DNA of 64,000 bases from Cellulosimicrobium funkei (GTDB taxonomy: Bacteria; Actinomycetota; Actinomycetes; Actinomycetales; Cellulomonadaceae): contig NZ_JNBQ01000001.1 in NCBI RefSeq assembly GCF_001019615.1, positions 310,001 through 374,000 of the forward strand. Direction: 5' to 3'. Each line of letters begins with the position of its first letter. The first letter of the stretch is position 1. The notes under the pieces were generated by a model, which saw only the letters and a program-made list of their open reading frames with translations, was not told where the DNA came from and searched no databases. Made by a program: the position numbers and the translations under genes. Below are positions 44,134 through 52,093 of this stretch, piece after piece.

Positions 44134-44147
44134 GGGACCTAGGTCAC
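44134..44147 (-). promoter_or_regulatory. DevR-like box upstream of the DoxX gene
   Basis: GGGACCTAGGTCAC differs from GGGAC-N4-GTCCC at a single position and has the CTAG centre favoured by DosR-type sites. It lies about 100 bp before the DoxX-like start in the 160-bp gap after the coiled-coil lipoprotein gene. It would extend the predicted regulon to this membrane protein. Confidence 0.5.
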
Positions 44148-44194
44148 CGGTGCGCCGGGGCGATTCCGCTCGCCGGGCCCTGCGGCCGGGTCGC

Positions 44195-44713
44195 CTAGGA
44201 GCCGGTGGAGCCTTCGAGCTCGGCACGCAGCTCGTCGACGCGCTCTCGCAGGCTCTCGATCGCGTCCCGGACGGCGGCGTCCGCGCCGGAGAGGGAGTCG
44301 GCGACCGCGTCGAGCTCGGTGGACGCGTCCTCGAGCGCCGTCTCCGCCTCCGCGAGGCGCTGCTCGGCCTCGGCGCGGGTGTCGTCGGTGGCCGTGGCGG
44401 CCTCGTCCGCCGCGGCGCGGGCCTCGTCCGCGGCCTCCTGCGCCGCCGTGGCGGCGTCCTCGGCACGTGTGCGGGCCTCGCCGGACAGCGAGCCGAGGTC
44501 GTCGGTGAGGGAGCGGACGTCCTCGCCGATGGTCTCGGCCTGGGACCGGGCGTCGTCGAGGAACTGCTGGACCTGGTCCCCGGTGAGGGTGAACTCCGGC
44601 ACGCTCACCGAGCCGTCCTCCGCGCACCCGGCGAGCGCGAGGGTCGTGACGACCGCCGCGCCCAGCGCGAACGAGCGTGACGTTGACCTGCGGTGACGCG
44701 TCGGTGAACTCAT
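44195..44713 (-). CDS. Coiled-coil lipoprotein, paralogue of the 21.3-kb secreted protein
   Basis: 172 aa from ATG 44713. Signal helix and a clean lipobox (LALAGC), then a short linker. A long Ala/Glu/Asp-rich helix follows, with many heptad-like repeats (EDAATAAQEAADEARAAADEA), which should form an extended coiled coil outside the membrane. The segment QVQQFLDDARSQAETIGEDV matches the opening of the secreted protein at 21344-21844. No catalytic motif. A structural or spacer role at the envelope is plausible. Confidence 0.8.
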   Translation of the reverse strand: MSSPTRHRRSTSRSFALGAAVVTTLALAGCAEDGSVSVPEFTLTGDQVQQFLDDARSQAETIGEDVRSLTDDLGSLSGEARTRAEDAATAAQEAADEARAAADEAATATDDTRAEAEQRLAEAETALEDASTELDAVADSLSGADAAVRDAIESLRERVDELRAELEGSTGS

Positions 44714-44911
44714 GGCGGCATTCTCCCCCGCGAACATGAGACGGGGGTGAGAGCCTCGTGGAGGCGGTGTACGGTAGGCGGACGAGGGCACTGTGGCGTG
44801 CGGCACACCGACCGGTGGACGTGCGCAGCCGTGACGTCGGGCGCGACGACGCGCAGAACCGGCGTGCGGGACCGCAGGTCCGTGGCAGGGCACGAAGCAC
44901 GGGAGTGAGCG

Positions 44912-46948
44912 GTGAGCACCACGGCGGAGCACGAGGGCGCGGCGGACGACGTGCCCCAGATGCCTGAGCCTGCCGCGCCCGCCCCCGCGCAGTCCCCGGC
45001 CTTCGCGCGACGCGCTCGCGCCGTCTCCCACGTCCTCATCTCCTCGGCGCTCGCGATCACGCTGGCCGCGGCGCTCGCCGGGAGCGTCGAGCCCCGCCCC
45101 GGTGCGTCCTTCTTCGCCGAGGCTGCGGCGGCGACGCAGGTCTCGGCGCTGTCGAGCACGCTCGGCGCCGGCCTCGACGAGGACCAGCAGCTCGACGGCG
45201 CGATCGAGGTCCTCGCGACGGCGAACTCCCTCGCCGACGGCGAGGTCACCGCTCCCGTGGAGCAGGCGCGTGCCGAGCTCGGCATGCTCCTCGCCACCTA
45301 CCTCGCTCAGCAGGACGCCGCGCGCCGGGTGCCCGTCCAGGTGGTCCCCGACGGCGGGCTCGACCTCGACGAGTCGCTCGACGACACCGAGGTGCCGGAC
45401 CTCCCGGAGCCGGTCGACCCGGGCGCGGGCTCCGACGACCTCGACCTCCCCGGTGCGGACGAGGACGGGACGACGGCCCCCGGAGGCCCCGCGCAGCAGC
45501 CCGCGTCCGTGGACGCGGCGGGCGACACGGACGCGGTGCGCACCTCCGCCGTCCGCACCACGCCGAGCCCGAGCCCGACGAGCAGCCCCGACCCCACCGC
45601 GTCCCCGAGCCCGAGCGGGTCGCCGAGCCCCAGCGGGTCGCCGAGCCCGTCGCCCTCGGGCGACGCCCCGACAGGACCGACGGCGCCCGGCAGCACCGGG
45701 GGCTCCCCGGGAGATCGCACGCTCCCCGAGGACGCCGTGCCCGCTCCCGACGGCGTCGCCCCGGGGGAGCTCGGCGGTACCCAGGGGGACCTGGGCGACC
45801 CGTCGGGTGACAGCGGTGACGGCGAGCACGCGGAGGACGACGACCACGCGCACGGCGACGTGACGCTCGAGGACGTCGTCGTCTCGGCGACCCACCTCGC
45901 GGACCTGCTCGGCACGGACTACTCCCCGGTCGGCGTCGTCCCGGCGGCCGGGGCCACGGCGCTCGCGGGCACGACCCTCGCGGAGCGGCTCGCCGAGGTG
46001 GTCGAGAAGTACGCCGGCTCGACGGCGCAGTACCAGAACGGGCGGATCCCGGCCGAGGCGCTGTGCGCGCTCGACTTCGCGCCGGGCAAGACGCTGCGCT
46101 GCGACGCGGCCGAGCAGCTCGAGGCGCTCGCCGCGGAGTTCGAGAAGGAGTTCGGGTACGCGCTCAAGATCACCGACGCGTACCGCCCCTACGACGACCA
46201 GGTGCGGCTCAAGGCGATCAAGCCCTACCTCGCCGCGGTGCCCGGGACGTCCCAGCACGGCTGGGGCCTCGCGATCGACGTCGGCGGCAACGTCCCGTCC
46301 GGGACCTCGCGCGAGTACGTGTGGCTCCGCATGCACGGTCCGGACTACGGCTGGGACAACCCCGCCTGGGCGCGACCGAACGGCTCCAAGCCGGAGCCGT
46401 GGCACTTCGAGTTCTTCGCTGCGGGCAAGATGCCGACGCGCTACACGCCGTCCGAGAGCACGGCTCCGTCGACCCCCCAGAAGCCGTCGACGCCCGGCGC
46501 GCCCGCCCCGGCGCCCAAGCCCACCCCGACCGAGCCCACGAAGCCGACCACACCCACCAAGCCGACCACGCCGACCACCCCGAAGCCGGAGCCCGAGCAG
46601 CCCGCGAAGGTCGCCGTGCCCGCCGGGCTCGTCGGCACGACGCAGGCCCAGGCCGAGGCCGCGCTCGCGAAGGCCGGGCTCAAGGTCAGCGTGACGACGG
46701 AGGAGAACGCCGCCGCGGCAGGCACGGTGCTCTCGGTCAACCCGGGCTCGGGCGCCCAGGTCGCGCCGGGGAGCACGGTGACGATCGTCGTCTCGTCCGG
46801 GCCTGCGCAAGAGCCGGAGCCCGAGCCGGAGCCGACCGAACCCGAGCCGACCCCCGACCCCGAGCCGACGGAGGAGCCGACCGCCGCGCCGACGTCCGCG
46901 CCGACCGAGGAGCCCACGGCGGACGCGACGGAGACGACCGCACCCTGA
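44912..46948 (+). CDS. VanY-type D,D-carboxypeptidase with PASTA domain
   Basis: 678 aa from GTG 44912. A membrane anchor (HVLISSALAITLAAALAG) is followed by a long Asp/Pro/Ser-rich linker with SPSPSG units. The M15B peptidase domain (about 380-510) has zinc-site motifs SQHGWGLAIDVGG and EPWHFEFF, preceded by ITDAYRPYDDQ. A Pro/Lys/Thr spacer leads to one PASTA domain (about 569-632: VGTTQAQAEAALAKAGLKVS) and an acidic Pro/Thr tail. It would trim the terminal D-Ala from peptidoglycan stems, with PASTA directing it to the wall. A PASTA domain on a VanY enzyme is unusual. Confidence 0.88.
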   Translation: MSTTAEHEGAADDVPQMPEPAAPAPAQSPAFARRARAVSHVLISSALAITLAAALAGSVEPRPGASFFAEAAAATQVSALSSTLGAGLDEDQQLDGAIEVLATANSLADGEVTAPVEQARAELGMLLATYLAQQDAARRVPVQVVPDGGLDLDESLDDTEVPDLPEPVDPGAGSDDLDLPGADEDGTTAPGGPAQQPASVDAAGDTDAVRTSAVRTTPSPSPTSSPDPTASPSPSGSPSPSGSPSPSPSGDAPTGPTAPGSTGGSPGDRTLPEDAVPAPDGVAPGELGGTQGDLGDPSGDSGDGEHAEDDDHAHGDVTLEDVVVSATHLADLLGTDYSPVGVVPAAGATALAGTTLAERLAEVVEKYAGSTAQYQNGRIPAEALCALDFAPGKTLRCDAAEQLEALAAEFEKEFGYALKITDAYRPYDDQVRLKAIKPYLAAVPGTSQHGWGLAIDVGGNVPSGTSREYVWLRMHGPDYGWDNPAWARPNGSKPEPWHFEFFAAGKMPTRYTPSESTAPSTPQKPSTPGAPAPAPKPTPTEPTKPTTPTKPTTPTTPKPEPEQPAKVAVPAGLVGTTQAQAEAALAKAGLKVSVTTEENAAAAGTVLSVNPGSGAQVAPGSTVTIVVSSGPAQEPEPEPEPTEPEPTPDPEPTEEPTAAPTSAPTEEPTADATETTAP

Positions 46949-47043
46949 CGCGCGACGGCGTCGCGCCCAGCGCGGGGAGGGCGGTCGCGCCCGCTCGTCC
47001 CACGAGCCCCCGATATTCGCGTGCGCCGCGGCGAGCGTCCGCG

Positions 47044-47164
47044 TAGCCTCGTCAGCGATGTGATCCTCACCTGCCCCGACCGCTCCGTCCCGTCGAGCCC
47101 GTCGTCGTGGCCCCCGCGCCGTCCCTGGCGCGTGCGCGTGCCGCCCGGGCACCTTGGTAGGTGA
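47044..47164 (+). promoter_or_regulatory. Promoter and possible 34-codon leader ORF before the ABC-F gene
   Basis: TAGCCT (47044-47049) fits a -10 box. The GTG at 47060 opens a 34-codon frame that begins VILTCPDRS and is rich in Pro, Arg and Trp, ending at TGA 47162-47164, 7 nt before the ABC-F ATG. An overlapping ATG-TGA pair sits at 47058. Leader peptides of this type control several ABC-F resistance genes through ribosome stalling. Here the case rests on position and length only. A small stem GTGCC/GGCAC lies at 47138-47152. Confidence 0.4.
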
Positions 47165-47171
47165 TCGCCCC

Positions 47172-48908
47172 ATGGCCCGTTCCACCCCTGTCCTCCGTGC
47201 GTCCGACGTCCGCGTGTCCTTCGCGGGCCGTCCCGTGCTGCGCGGCGTCGACCTCGCCGTCGACCCCGGCCACCGCACGGGTCTCGTCGGCGAGAACGGC
47301 GTCGGCAAGTCCACCCTGCTGCGCGTGCTCGCGGGCACGCTCGCGCCCGACGACGGGGCCGTGACCCGGCCCGACGACCTCGGGTTCCTGCACCAGGAGT
47401 TCCCCTACCCGCCGACGACGACCGTGCGTGCGGTCGTCGACGACGCGCTGGCCCGCGTCCGGGCGATCGAGCGCGAGCTCGAGGAGGCGGCGCTCGCCCT
47501 CGCGGGCCCGGACGTCGCGGGGCCTGTCGCGGGGGTCGAGGAGGCGTACGCGCGCGCCCTCGACCGGGCCGAGCTCGCGGACGTGTGGGACGCCGACGCG
47601 CGCGCCGCGCGCACGCTCGCCGGCCTGGGACTCGACGTCGACGGCGTCGCCGGCCGCGCCGTCGGCTCGCTCTCGGGCGGGCAGCGGACGCGGCTCGGGC
47701 TCGCCGCGCTGCTGGTGCGTCAACCCGGCGCGCTGCTGCTCGACGAGCCGACGAACCACCTCGACGACGCCGCGGCCGAGTTCCTGGCGGCGGCGCTGCG
47801 CGCGCTCCCCGGCGCCGTCGTGCTCGCGAGCCACGACCGGGTGTTCCTCGACGAGGTCTGCACCGAGATCCTCGACCTCGACCCGGTGGCCGAGCCGCTG
47901 CGGGGCGCCGCGGACGGCGCGTCGCGGCCCGGTGGCGCGGCCACCCTGTACGGGGGCACGTACAGCGACTACCTGGAGGCCAAGCGCGTCGAGCGCGCGC
48001 GCTGGGAGCAGCGGTTCGAGACCGAGCAGGCGGAGCTCGCCGAGCTGCGCCGGTCCGTCGCGGTCACCGCGCGCGACGTCTCGAAGAACCGCGAGCGCGG
48101 CAACCAGGCGAAGATCCTCTACGACTTCAAGGGGGAGCGCGTCCAGAGCCAGGTGTCGCGGCGCGTGCGCAACGCCCAGCTGCGGCTCGACACCCTCGAT
48201 CGCGACCAGGTGCGCAAGCCCCCGCCGCCGCTGCGCTTCGCCCCGCCGAGCGGCTACGGCGCGGTCACCCCCGGCGGGGGCGACGTCGTCGCCTGGGCGC
48301 GGGGCGTCGTCGTGCACCGGCCGGTGGGTACGGGCGCGCCCGGCGAGCGCGCCGACCGGCTCGACATGACGGCGTCGGGCGTGCCCTCGGTCGAGGTCGC
48401 GCGCGGCACGCGGCTGCTCGTCACGGGCGCCAACGGCGCGGGGAAGTCGACGCTCCTGCACGTCCTGGCGGGCGACCTCGCAGCCGACGCGGGCACGGTC
48501 GGTCGGGCACGCGGCGTCCGGGTCGGCCTGCTGGAGCAGGACGTCCACCTCCACGACGACGACCGCACCCCGCGCGAGCTCCTCGCCCTCGCGCAGGGCT
48601 GGGACCCGGCGGACCGGGCGGGCGCGCGCGAGGCCGCGGTCGACGCCCACGGGCTCCTCGCGCCGCGCGACCTCGGGCGCCCGCTCGCAGAGCTGTCGGT
48701 CGGCCAGCGGCGGCGCGTGGTGCTCGCGATGCTCGTGACGCAGGCCCCCGACGTGCTGCTCCTCGACGAGCCGACGAACCACGTCTCCCTGACGCTCGCG
48801 GGGGAGCTCATGGAGGCGGTCGACGAGTGGCCGGGCGCGGTGGTCGTCGCGTCGCACGACCGGTGGCTCCGGCAGCGCTGGACGGGCGACGTCGTGCACC
48901 TCGCGTAA
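47172..48908 (+). CDS. ABC-F family ATPase
   Basis: 578 aa from ATG 47172. Two ABC domains without membrane segments. First: Walker A GENGVGKSTLLRV, signature SLSGGQRTRLGLAALLV, Walker B LLLDEPTNHLDD. Second: GANGAGKSTLLHV, ELSVGQRRRVVLAMLV, LLLDEPTNHVS. The charged interdomain linker carries KNRERGNQAKILYDFKGERVQSQVS. ABC-F proteins bind the ribosomal E site and free stalled or drug-bound ribosomes; the linker decides which. Whether this one protects against an antibiotic cannot be told from sequence. Confidence 0.9.
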   Translation: MARSTPVLRASDVRVSFAGRPVLRGVDLAVDPGHRTGLVGENGVGKSTLLRVLAGTLAPDDGAVTRPDDLGFLHQEFPYPPTTTVRAVVDDALARVRAIERELEEAALALAGPDVAGPVAGVEEAYARALDRAELADVWDADARAARTLAGLGLDVDGVAGRAVGSLSGGQRTRLGLAALLVRQPGALLLDEPTNHLDDAAAEFLAAALRALPGAVVLASHDRVFLDEVCTEILDLDPVAEPLRGAADGASRPGGAATLYGGTYSDYLEAKRVERARWEQRFETEQAELAELRRSVAVTARDVSKNRERGNQAKILYDFKGERVQSQVSRRVRNAQLRLDTLDRDQVRKPPPPLRFAPPSGYGAVTPGGGDVVAWARGVVVHRPVGTGAPGERADRLDMTASGVPSVEVARGTRLLVTGANGAGKSTLLHVLAGDLAADAGTVGRARGVRVGLLEQDVHLHDDDRTPRELLALAQGWDPADRAGAREAAVDAHGLLAPRDLGRPLAELSVGQRRRVVLAMLVTQAPDVLLLDEPTNHVSLTLAGELMEAVDEWPGAVVVASHDRWLRQRWTGDVVHLA

Positions 48909-48959
48909 GCGCTGACAACTCGCTGGCCGTGTGCGCCGGAGGGTGCTTAGGGTCGGTGG

Positions 48960-49493
48960 GTGGACGTCGAGCAGAACGGTGCCGTGGCACCGGACAACGC
49001 GTGGAAGCAGGTCGTCGCGTCGCTCGCGGACGCGGGTCGGCTGGAGGTGCTCGCGCGCGTCGTGACGGAGGGCCCCGCCGAGGCGGTGCTCTCGACCGAC
49101 GAGCGGCGGCGGCTCGGGCCGCTCCTCGCCGCCGGGGTGATCGTGCGCGACGACGGCGGGTTCCTGCGCGCCGCGCCCGAGCGGTTCGCGGCGCTCCTCG
49201 CGACGGCGCCCACGCCCCGGCCCACGGGCCCCGAGCGGTTCCTCGTCGACGGGCGCCTGCTGCGCTCGCCCAAGCGCCTGCGCGACCGCGAGCTCGTGGT
49301 GCGGTTCCTCGCGGCGCAGGTGCTGCCCCTGGAGGAGCCCGTCACCGAGCTCACGCTGACCAAGCGGCTCGCGGCCCGCGCGGCGGACCCGGTGTCGCTG
49401 CGCCGCGCGATGGTCGACGCCGGCCTCGTGCACCGCACGCGCGACGGCGCCGAGTACTGGCGCACGGTCGTCACGGAGTTCGACGACGTCTGA
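48960..49493 (+). CDS. DUF2087 domain protein
   Basis: 177 aa from GTG 48960, with TAGGGT (48948-48953) 6 nt upstream, a leaderless promoter. The N-terminal half looks like a winged helix (VASLADAGRLEVLARVVTEGPAEAV, LGPLLAAGVIVRDDGGFLRAAPE). The C-terminal half is DUF2087: RFLVDGRLLRSPKRLRDRELVVRFLAAQV, LTLTKRLAARAADPVSLRRAMVDAGLVHRTRDGAEYWRT. Related proteins are putative transcriptional regulators. No target is obvious. Confidence 0.85.
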   Translation: MDVEQNGAVAPDNAWKQVVASLADAGRLEVLARVVTEGPAEAVLSTDERRRLGPLLAAGVIVRDDGGFLRAAPERFAALLATAPTPRPTGPERFLVDGRLLRSPKRLRDRELVVRFLAAQVLPLEEPVTELTLTKRLAARAADPVSLRRAMVDAGLVHRTRDGAEYWRTVVTEFDDV

Positions 49494-49555
49494 CCACCGG
49501 GCGCGCGGGTGCGCGGCGGGGGTGGGCGTCGGACGCGGCGACTAGGGTCGGTGGC

Positions 49556-50086
49556 ATGAGCAGCGAGCGCGCCCTCGCGGCGCTGGAGGCGTCGGGCATC
49601 GACTACACCGTCACGCGGCACGGGCGGGTGGGGTCGCTCGAGGAGGCCGCCGCGGCGCGGGGCGTGGACCCGTCGCGCGTCCTCAAGACGATCGTCGTGC
49701 GGCGTGCGGAGGACGACTACCTGTTCGTGCTCGTCCCGGGCGACCGCCAGATCTCCTGGCCCAAGCTGCGCTCCCTCCTCGGCGTCTCGCGCCTCTCCAT
49801 GCCGGACAAGGAGGTCGCGCGCGACGTCACGGGCTACGAGCGCGGCACGATCACGCCGTTCGGCTCGACGCACGCCTGGCCGGTCGTGGCGGACGTCCGG
49901 GTCGTGGCGGGACCGGCGACGAGCGACGAGGTCGACGTCGCGGGGGGCGAGATCGCGGAGCCCGACGCCGCAGCGCGCCTGGTCTCGATCGGCGGCGGTG
50001 CGCACGGCGTCGCCGCGACGGTGGACGGGCAGGCGCTCGTCGGCGCGCTGGGCGCGCAGGTCGCGGACGTCACGGAGCCGCTGTAG
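49556..50086 (+). CDS. YbaK/EbsC-type aminoacyl-tRNA deacylase
   Basis: 176 aa from ATG 49556, with TAGGGT (49543-49548) 7 nt upstream. The YbaK fold is clear: YTVTRHGRVGSLEEAAAARGVDPSRVLKTIVVRRAEDDYLFVLVPGDRQISWPKLRSLLG, with the catalytic-type Lys in VLKT, and YERGTITPFGS. Family members hydrolyse mischarged tRNAs such as Cys-tRNA(Pro). The exact tRNA cannot be assigned here. The two genes with TAGGGT promoters stand in tandem. Confidence 0.87.
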   Translation: MSSERALAALEASGIDYTVTRHGRVGSLEEAAAARGVDPSRVLKTIVVRRAEDDYLFVLVPGDRQISWPKLRSLLGVSRLSMPDKEVARDVTGYERGTITPFGSTHAWPVVADVRVVAGPATSDEVDVAGGEIAEPDAAARLVSIGGGAHGVAATVDGQALVGALGAQVADVTEPL

Positions 50087-50358
50087 CGCCCTCGACCGCC
50101 CCTGGCGCGGCGGTTGTGTGGGTTCGGAGAAAGGTCGAGGACCACCCCCTCGGGGGCTGGTGTGCGCCGCGCGTCGGGTGCAGACTCTTTCTGCTCCGGT
50201 CGCGGTCGCCCGGCGCGACCCGTCGCCCGACGGCGGCGCCTGCGACCGTACGGAGCCTCGCGGGGGCGCGCGGGGAACAGGCCGTCACCACCGGACGTTG
50301 TCCGGAGGGGCGGCCGACAGCACGCAGGACGACTCGAGAGAGACGGTGAGCGGGAACC

Positions 50359-50733
50359 GTGGACACAGGCAGCGCGATCGACCGGACGAGCGGGATCGTC
50401 TACGCCCCGGCGGACGGCGGCGTGGTCGTGACGATGTGGGGAGAGATCGACGCGGCGCTGCGCGACCGCGCGAGCGAGGCGATGTCCTACGTGCTGGACA
50501 CACGCGGGCGCGTGGTGGTCGACGTCGCCGACGTGACCTTCATCGACTCGTCGGGCATCGCGTTCATCATCCAGCTCTACATGCTCGGCGAGGAGGACGG
50601 CCGCGACGTGGTGCTCCGCGACCCGTCGACGAGCATCGTCGAGCTGCTCGAGATGATCGGCATGGGCGGACGCATCCCCGTCGAGCGCAGCGGCGCGACG
50701 ACGGGCCCCATCGAGGTCGTCGGCGCGGTCTGA
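50359..50733 (+). CDS. STAS-domain anti-sigma factor antagonist
   Basis: 124 aa from GTG 50359. A single STAS domain: GVVVTMWGEIDAALRDRASEAMSYVLDTRGRVVVDVADVTFIDSSGIAFIIQLYMLGEEDGRDVVLRDPSTSIVELLEMIG. The phosphorylatable Ser in FIDSSG (64-65) is present, as in SpoIIAA/RsbV. Such proteins release a sigma factor from its anti-sigma kinase when unphosphorylated. No anti-sigma kinase or sigma gene lies in the window, so the partner is elsewhere. The 272 bp upstream holds no gene. Confidence 0.92.
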   Translation: MDTGSAIDRTSGIVYAPADGGVVVTMWGEIDAALRDRASEAMSYVLDTRGRVVVDVADVTFIDSSGIAFIIQLYMLGEEDGRDVVLRDPSTSIVELLEMIGMGGRIPVERSGATTGPIEVVGAV

Positions 50734-50754
50734 CGCCGGCCCGCGCCCACCCGC

Positions 50755-50781
50755 CCGGGTCCCGGATGCTGTGGGACCCGG
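50755..50781. terminator. Terminator hairpin after the STAS gene
   Basis: A perfect 9-bp stem CCGGGTCCC / GGGACCCGG with a 9-nt loop, 22 bp after the STAS stop. The sbcD -10 box (TACGGT, 50786-50791) starts right behind it, so termination and reinitiation are packed into 65 bp. Confidence 0.65.
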
Positions 50782-50797
50782 CCGGTACGGTGCGGTC

Positions 50798-52093
50798 ATG
50801 CGCATCCTGCACACGTCCGACTGGCACCTCGGGCGGACGCTGCACGGGGTCGACCTGCTGGAGCACCAGGCCGCGCACCTCGACCACCTCGTCGAGCTGA
50901 CCCGCACGGAGCGCGTCGACGCCGTCGTCGTCGCGGGCGACGTGTACGACCGCGCGATCCCTCCCGTCGACGCGGTGTCGCTCCTCTCGGACGCGGTCAC
51001 GCGGCTCGCGGAGCACGCGCACGTCGTCGTCACCCCGGGCAACCACGACTCCGCGGTCCGGCTCGGGTTCGGGGATCGCGTCATGCGTCCGGGCGTGCAC
51101 CTGCGCGCACGGCTGGCCGACGTCGGGTCGCCCGTCGTCCTCGCACCACGCCGCGGGAGCGGTACGGGCGACGCTCCGCTGCTCGTCTACGCCCTCCCGT
51201 ACCTCGACCCGGACACGGCGCGCCACGCGCTGGCCGACGACGCCGGGTCCGCGGGCGCGGACCACGGCGCGGCCCCGCGCGCCGGCGGGGCGCGGACGCC
51301 GCTCGCCCGGTCGCACGAGGCGGTCATGGGAGCCGCGATGCGGCGCGTCGGGGCCGACCTCGCGCGTCGCCGCGCGCAGGACCCGGCCGCACGGGCCGTC
51401 GTCGTCGGCCACGCGTTCGTGGTCGGTGGGCTCGCGTCGGAGTCGGAGCGGGACATTCGCGTGGGTGGGGTCGACGCCGTGCCCGCGGCGACGTTCGGGG
51501 GTTGGGGGATCGACTACGTCGCGCTCGGGCACCTGCACGGGCCGCAGCGCGTCACCGTGCCCGACGTTTCACGTGAAACCGCAGGTCACGGCAGCGGGTC
51601 GGCGACGGTCGCGCGCTACTCGGGGTCGCCGCTCGCGTTCTCCTTCTCGGAGCTGCACCAGCGCAAGTCCACCGCGCTTGTCGACCTGGACCCGCTGGGC
51701 GCCGGCGGGGACCCGGACGCGGCGGTCGAGCTCGTCCCCGCGCCGGTGCCGCGCCGCCTCGCGGAGGTCACGGGGACGCTCGACGACCTGCTCGGGACGG
51801 TCGGCGAGCAGTACGTCGACGACTGGCTGCGGGTGGTCGTGACGGACCCCGTGCGACCCACCGAGCTCTACGCGCGCGTCCGGGCCCGTTTCCCGCACGC
51901 CCTCCAGGTGACCCATCGCCCGCCGCGCGTCGCCGAGCGGGAGGTCGTGACCGCCGTCGGGCCGGGCCGCGACCCGCTCGACGTCGCGCGGGACTTCGTC
52001 GAGCACGTGGCGGGCCATGCGCCGAGCGCCGCGGAGGTCGCCGTGCTGCGCGAGGCGTTCGAGCTCGCGCTGGCGGAGGAGCGGAGCGCCTGA
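50798..52093 (+). CDS. sbcD: Exonuclease SbcD (Mre11 homologue)
   Basis: 431 aa from ATG 50798, with TACGGT 6 nt upstream (leaderless). Metallophosphoesterase motifs: RILHTSDWHLGRTLHG, VVVAGDVYDRAIPP, VVVTPGNHDSAVRL, and GWGIDYVALGHLHGPQ. With SbcC it forms the Mre11-Rad50-type complex that cuts hairpins and processes double-strand breaks. A parS-like palindrome is encoded within the variable segment after GHLHGPQ (residues DVSRET). Its stop overlaps the sbcC ATG (TGATG). Confidence 0.95.
   Translation: MRILHTSDWHLGRTLHGVDLLEHQAAHLDHLVELTRTERVDAVVVAGDVYDRAIPPVDAVSLLSDAVTRLAEHAHVVVTPGNHDSAVRLGFGDRVMRPGVHLRARLADVGSPVVLAPRRGSGTGDAPLLVYALPYLDPDTARHALADDAGSAGADHGAAPRAGGARTPLARSHEAVMGAAMRRVGADLARRRAQDPAARAVVVGHAFVVGGLASESERDIRVGGVDAVPAATFGGWGIDYVALGHLHGPQRVTVPDVSRETAGHGSGSATVARYSGSPLAFSFSELHQRKSTALVDLDPLGAGGDPDAAVELVPAPVPRRLAEVTGTLDDLLGTVGEQYVDDWLRVVVTDPVRPTELYARVRARFPHALQVTHRPPRVAEREVVTAVGPGRDPLDVARDFVEHVAGHAPSAAEVAVLREAFELALAEERSA
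51566..51579. promoter_or_regulatory. parS-like ParB binding site
   Basis: GTTTCACGTGAAAC is the 14-bp core of the parS palindrome (consensus TGTTTCACGTGAAACA); only the two outermost bases differ. It is inside the sbcD frame. A 14-bp exact match with this AT-rich core is very unlikely by chance at this base composition. parS sites cluster around oriC in actinobacteria, so the window may lie in the origin region. Confidence 0.75.

Noticed and set aside
44195-47338. A minus-strand open frame of over 1000 codons through the VanY gene
   Set aside because: Only the end (44713 down to 44195) is a gene, with a clean lipobox start; the rest mirrors the Pro/Thr-rich VanY linkers.
50087-50358. Possible gene or riboswitch before the STAS gene
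   Set aside because: No frame has good codon use or a start with a ribosome site, and the only clear structure is a small CCGGA/TCCGG stem.
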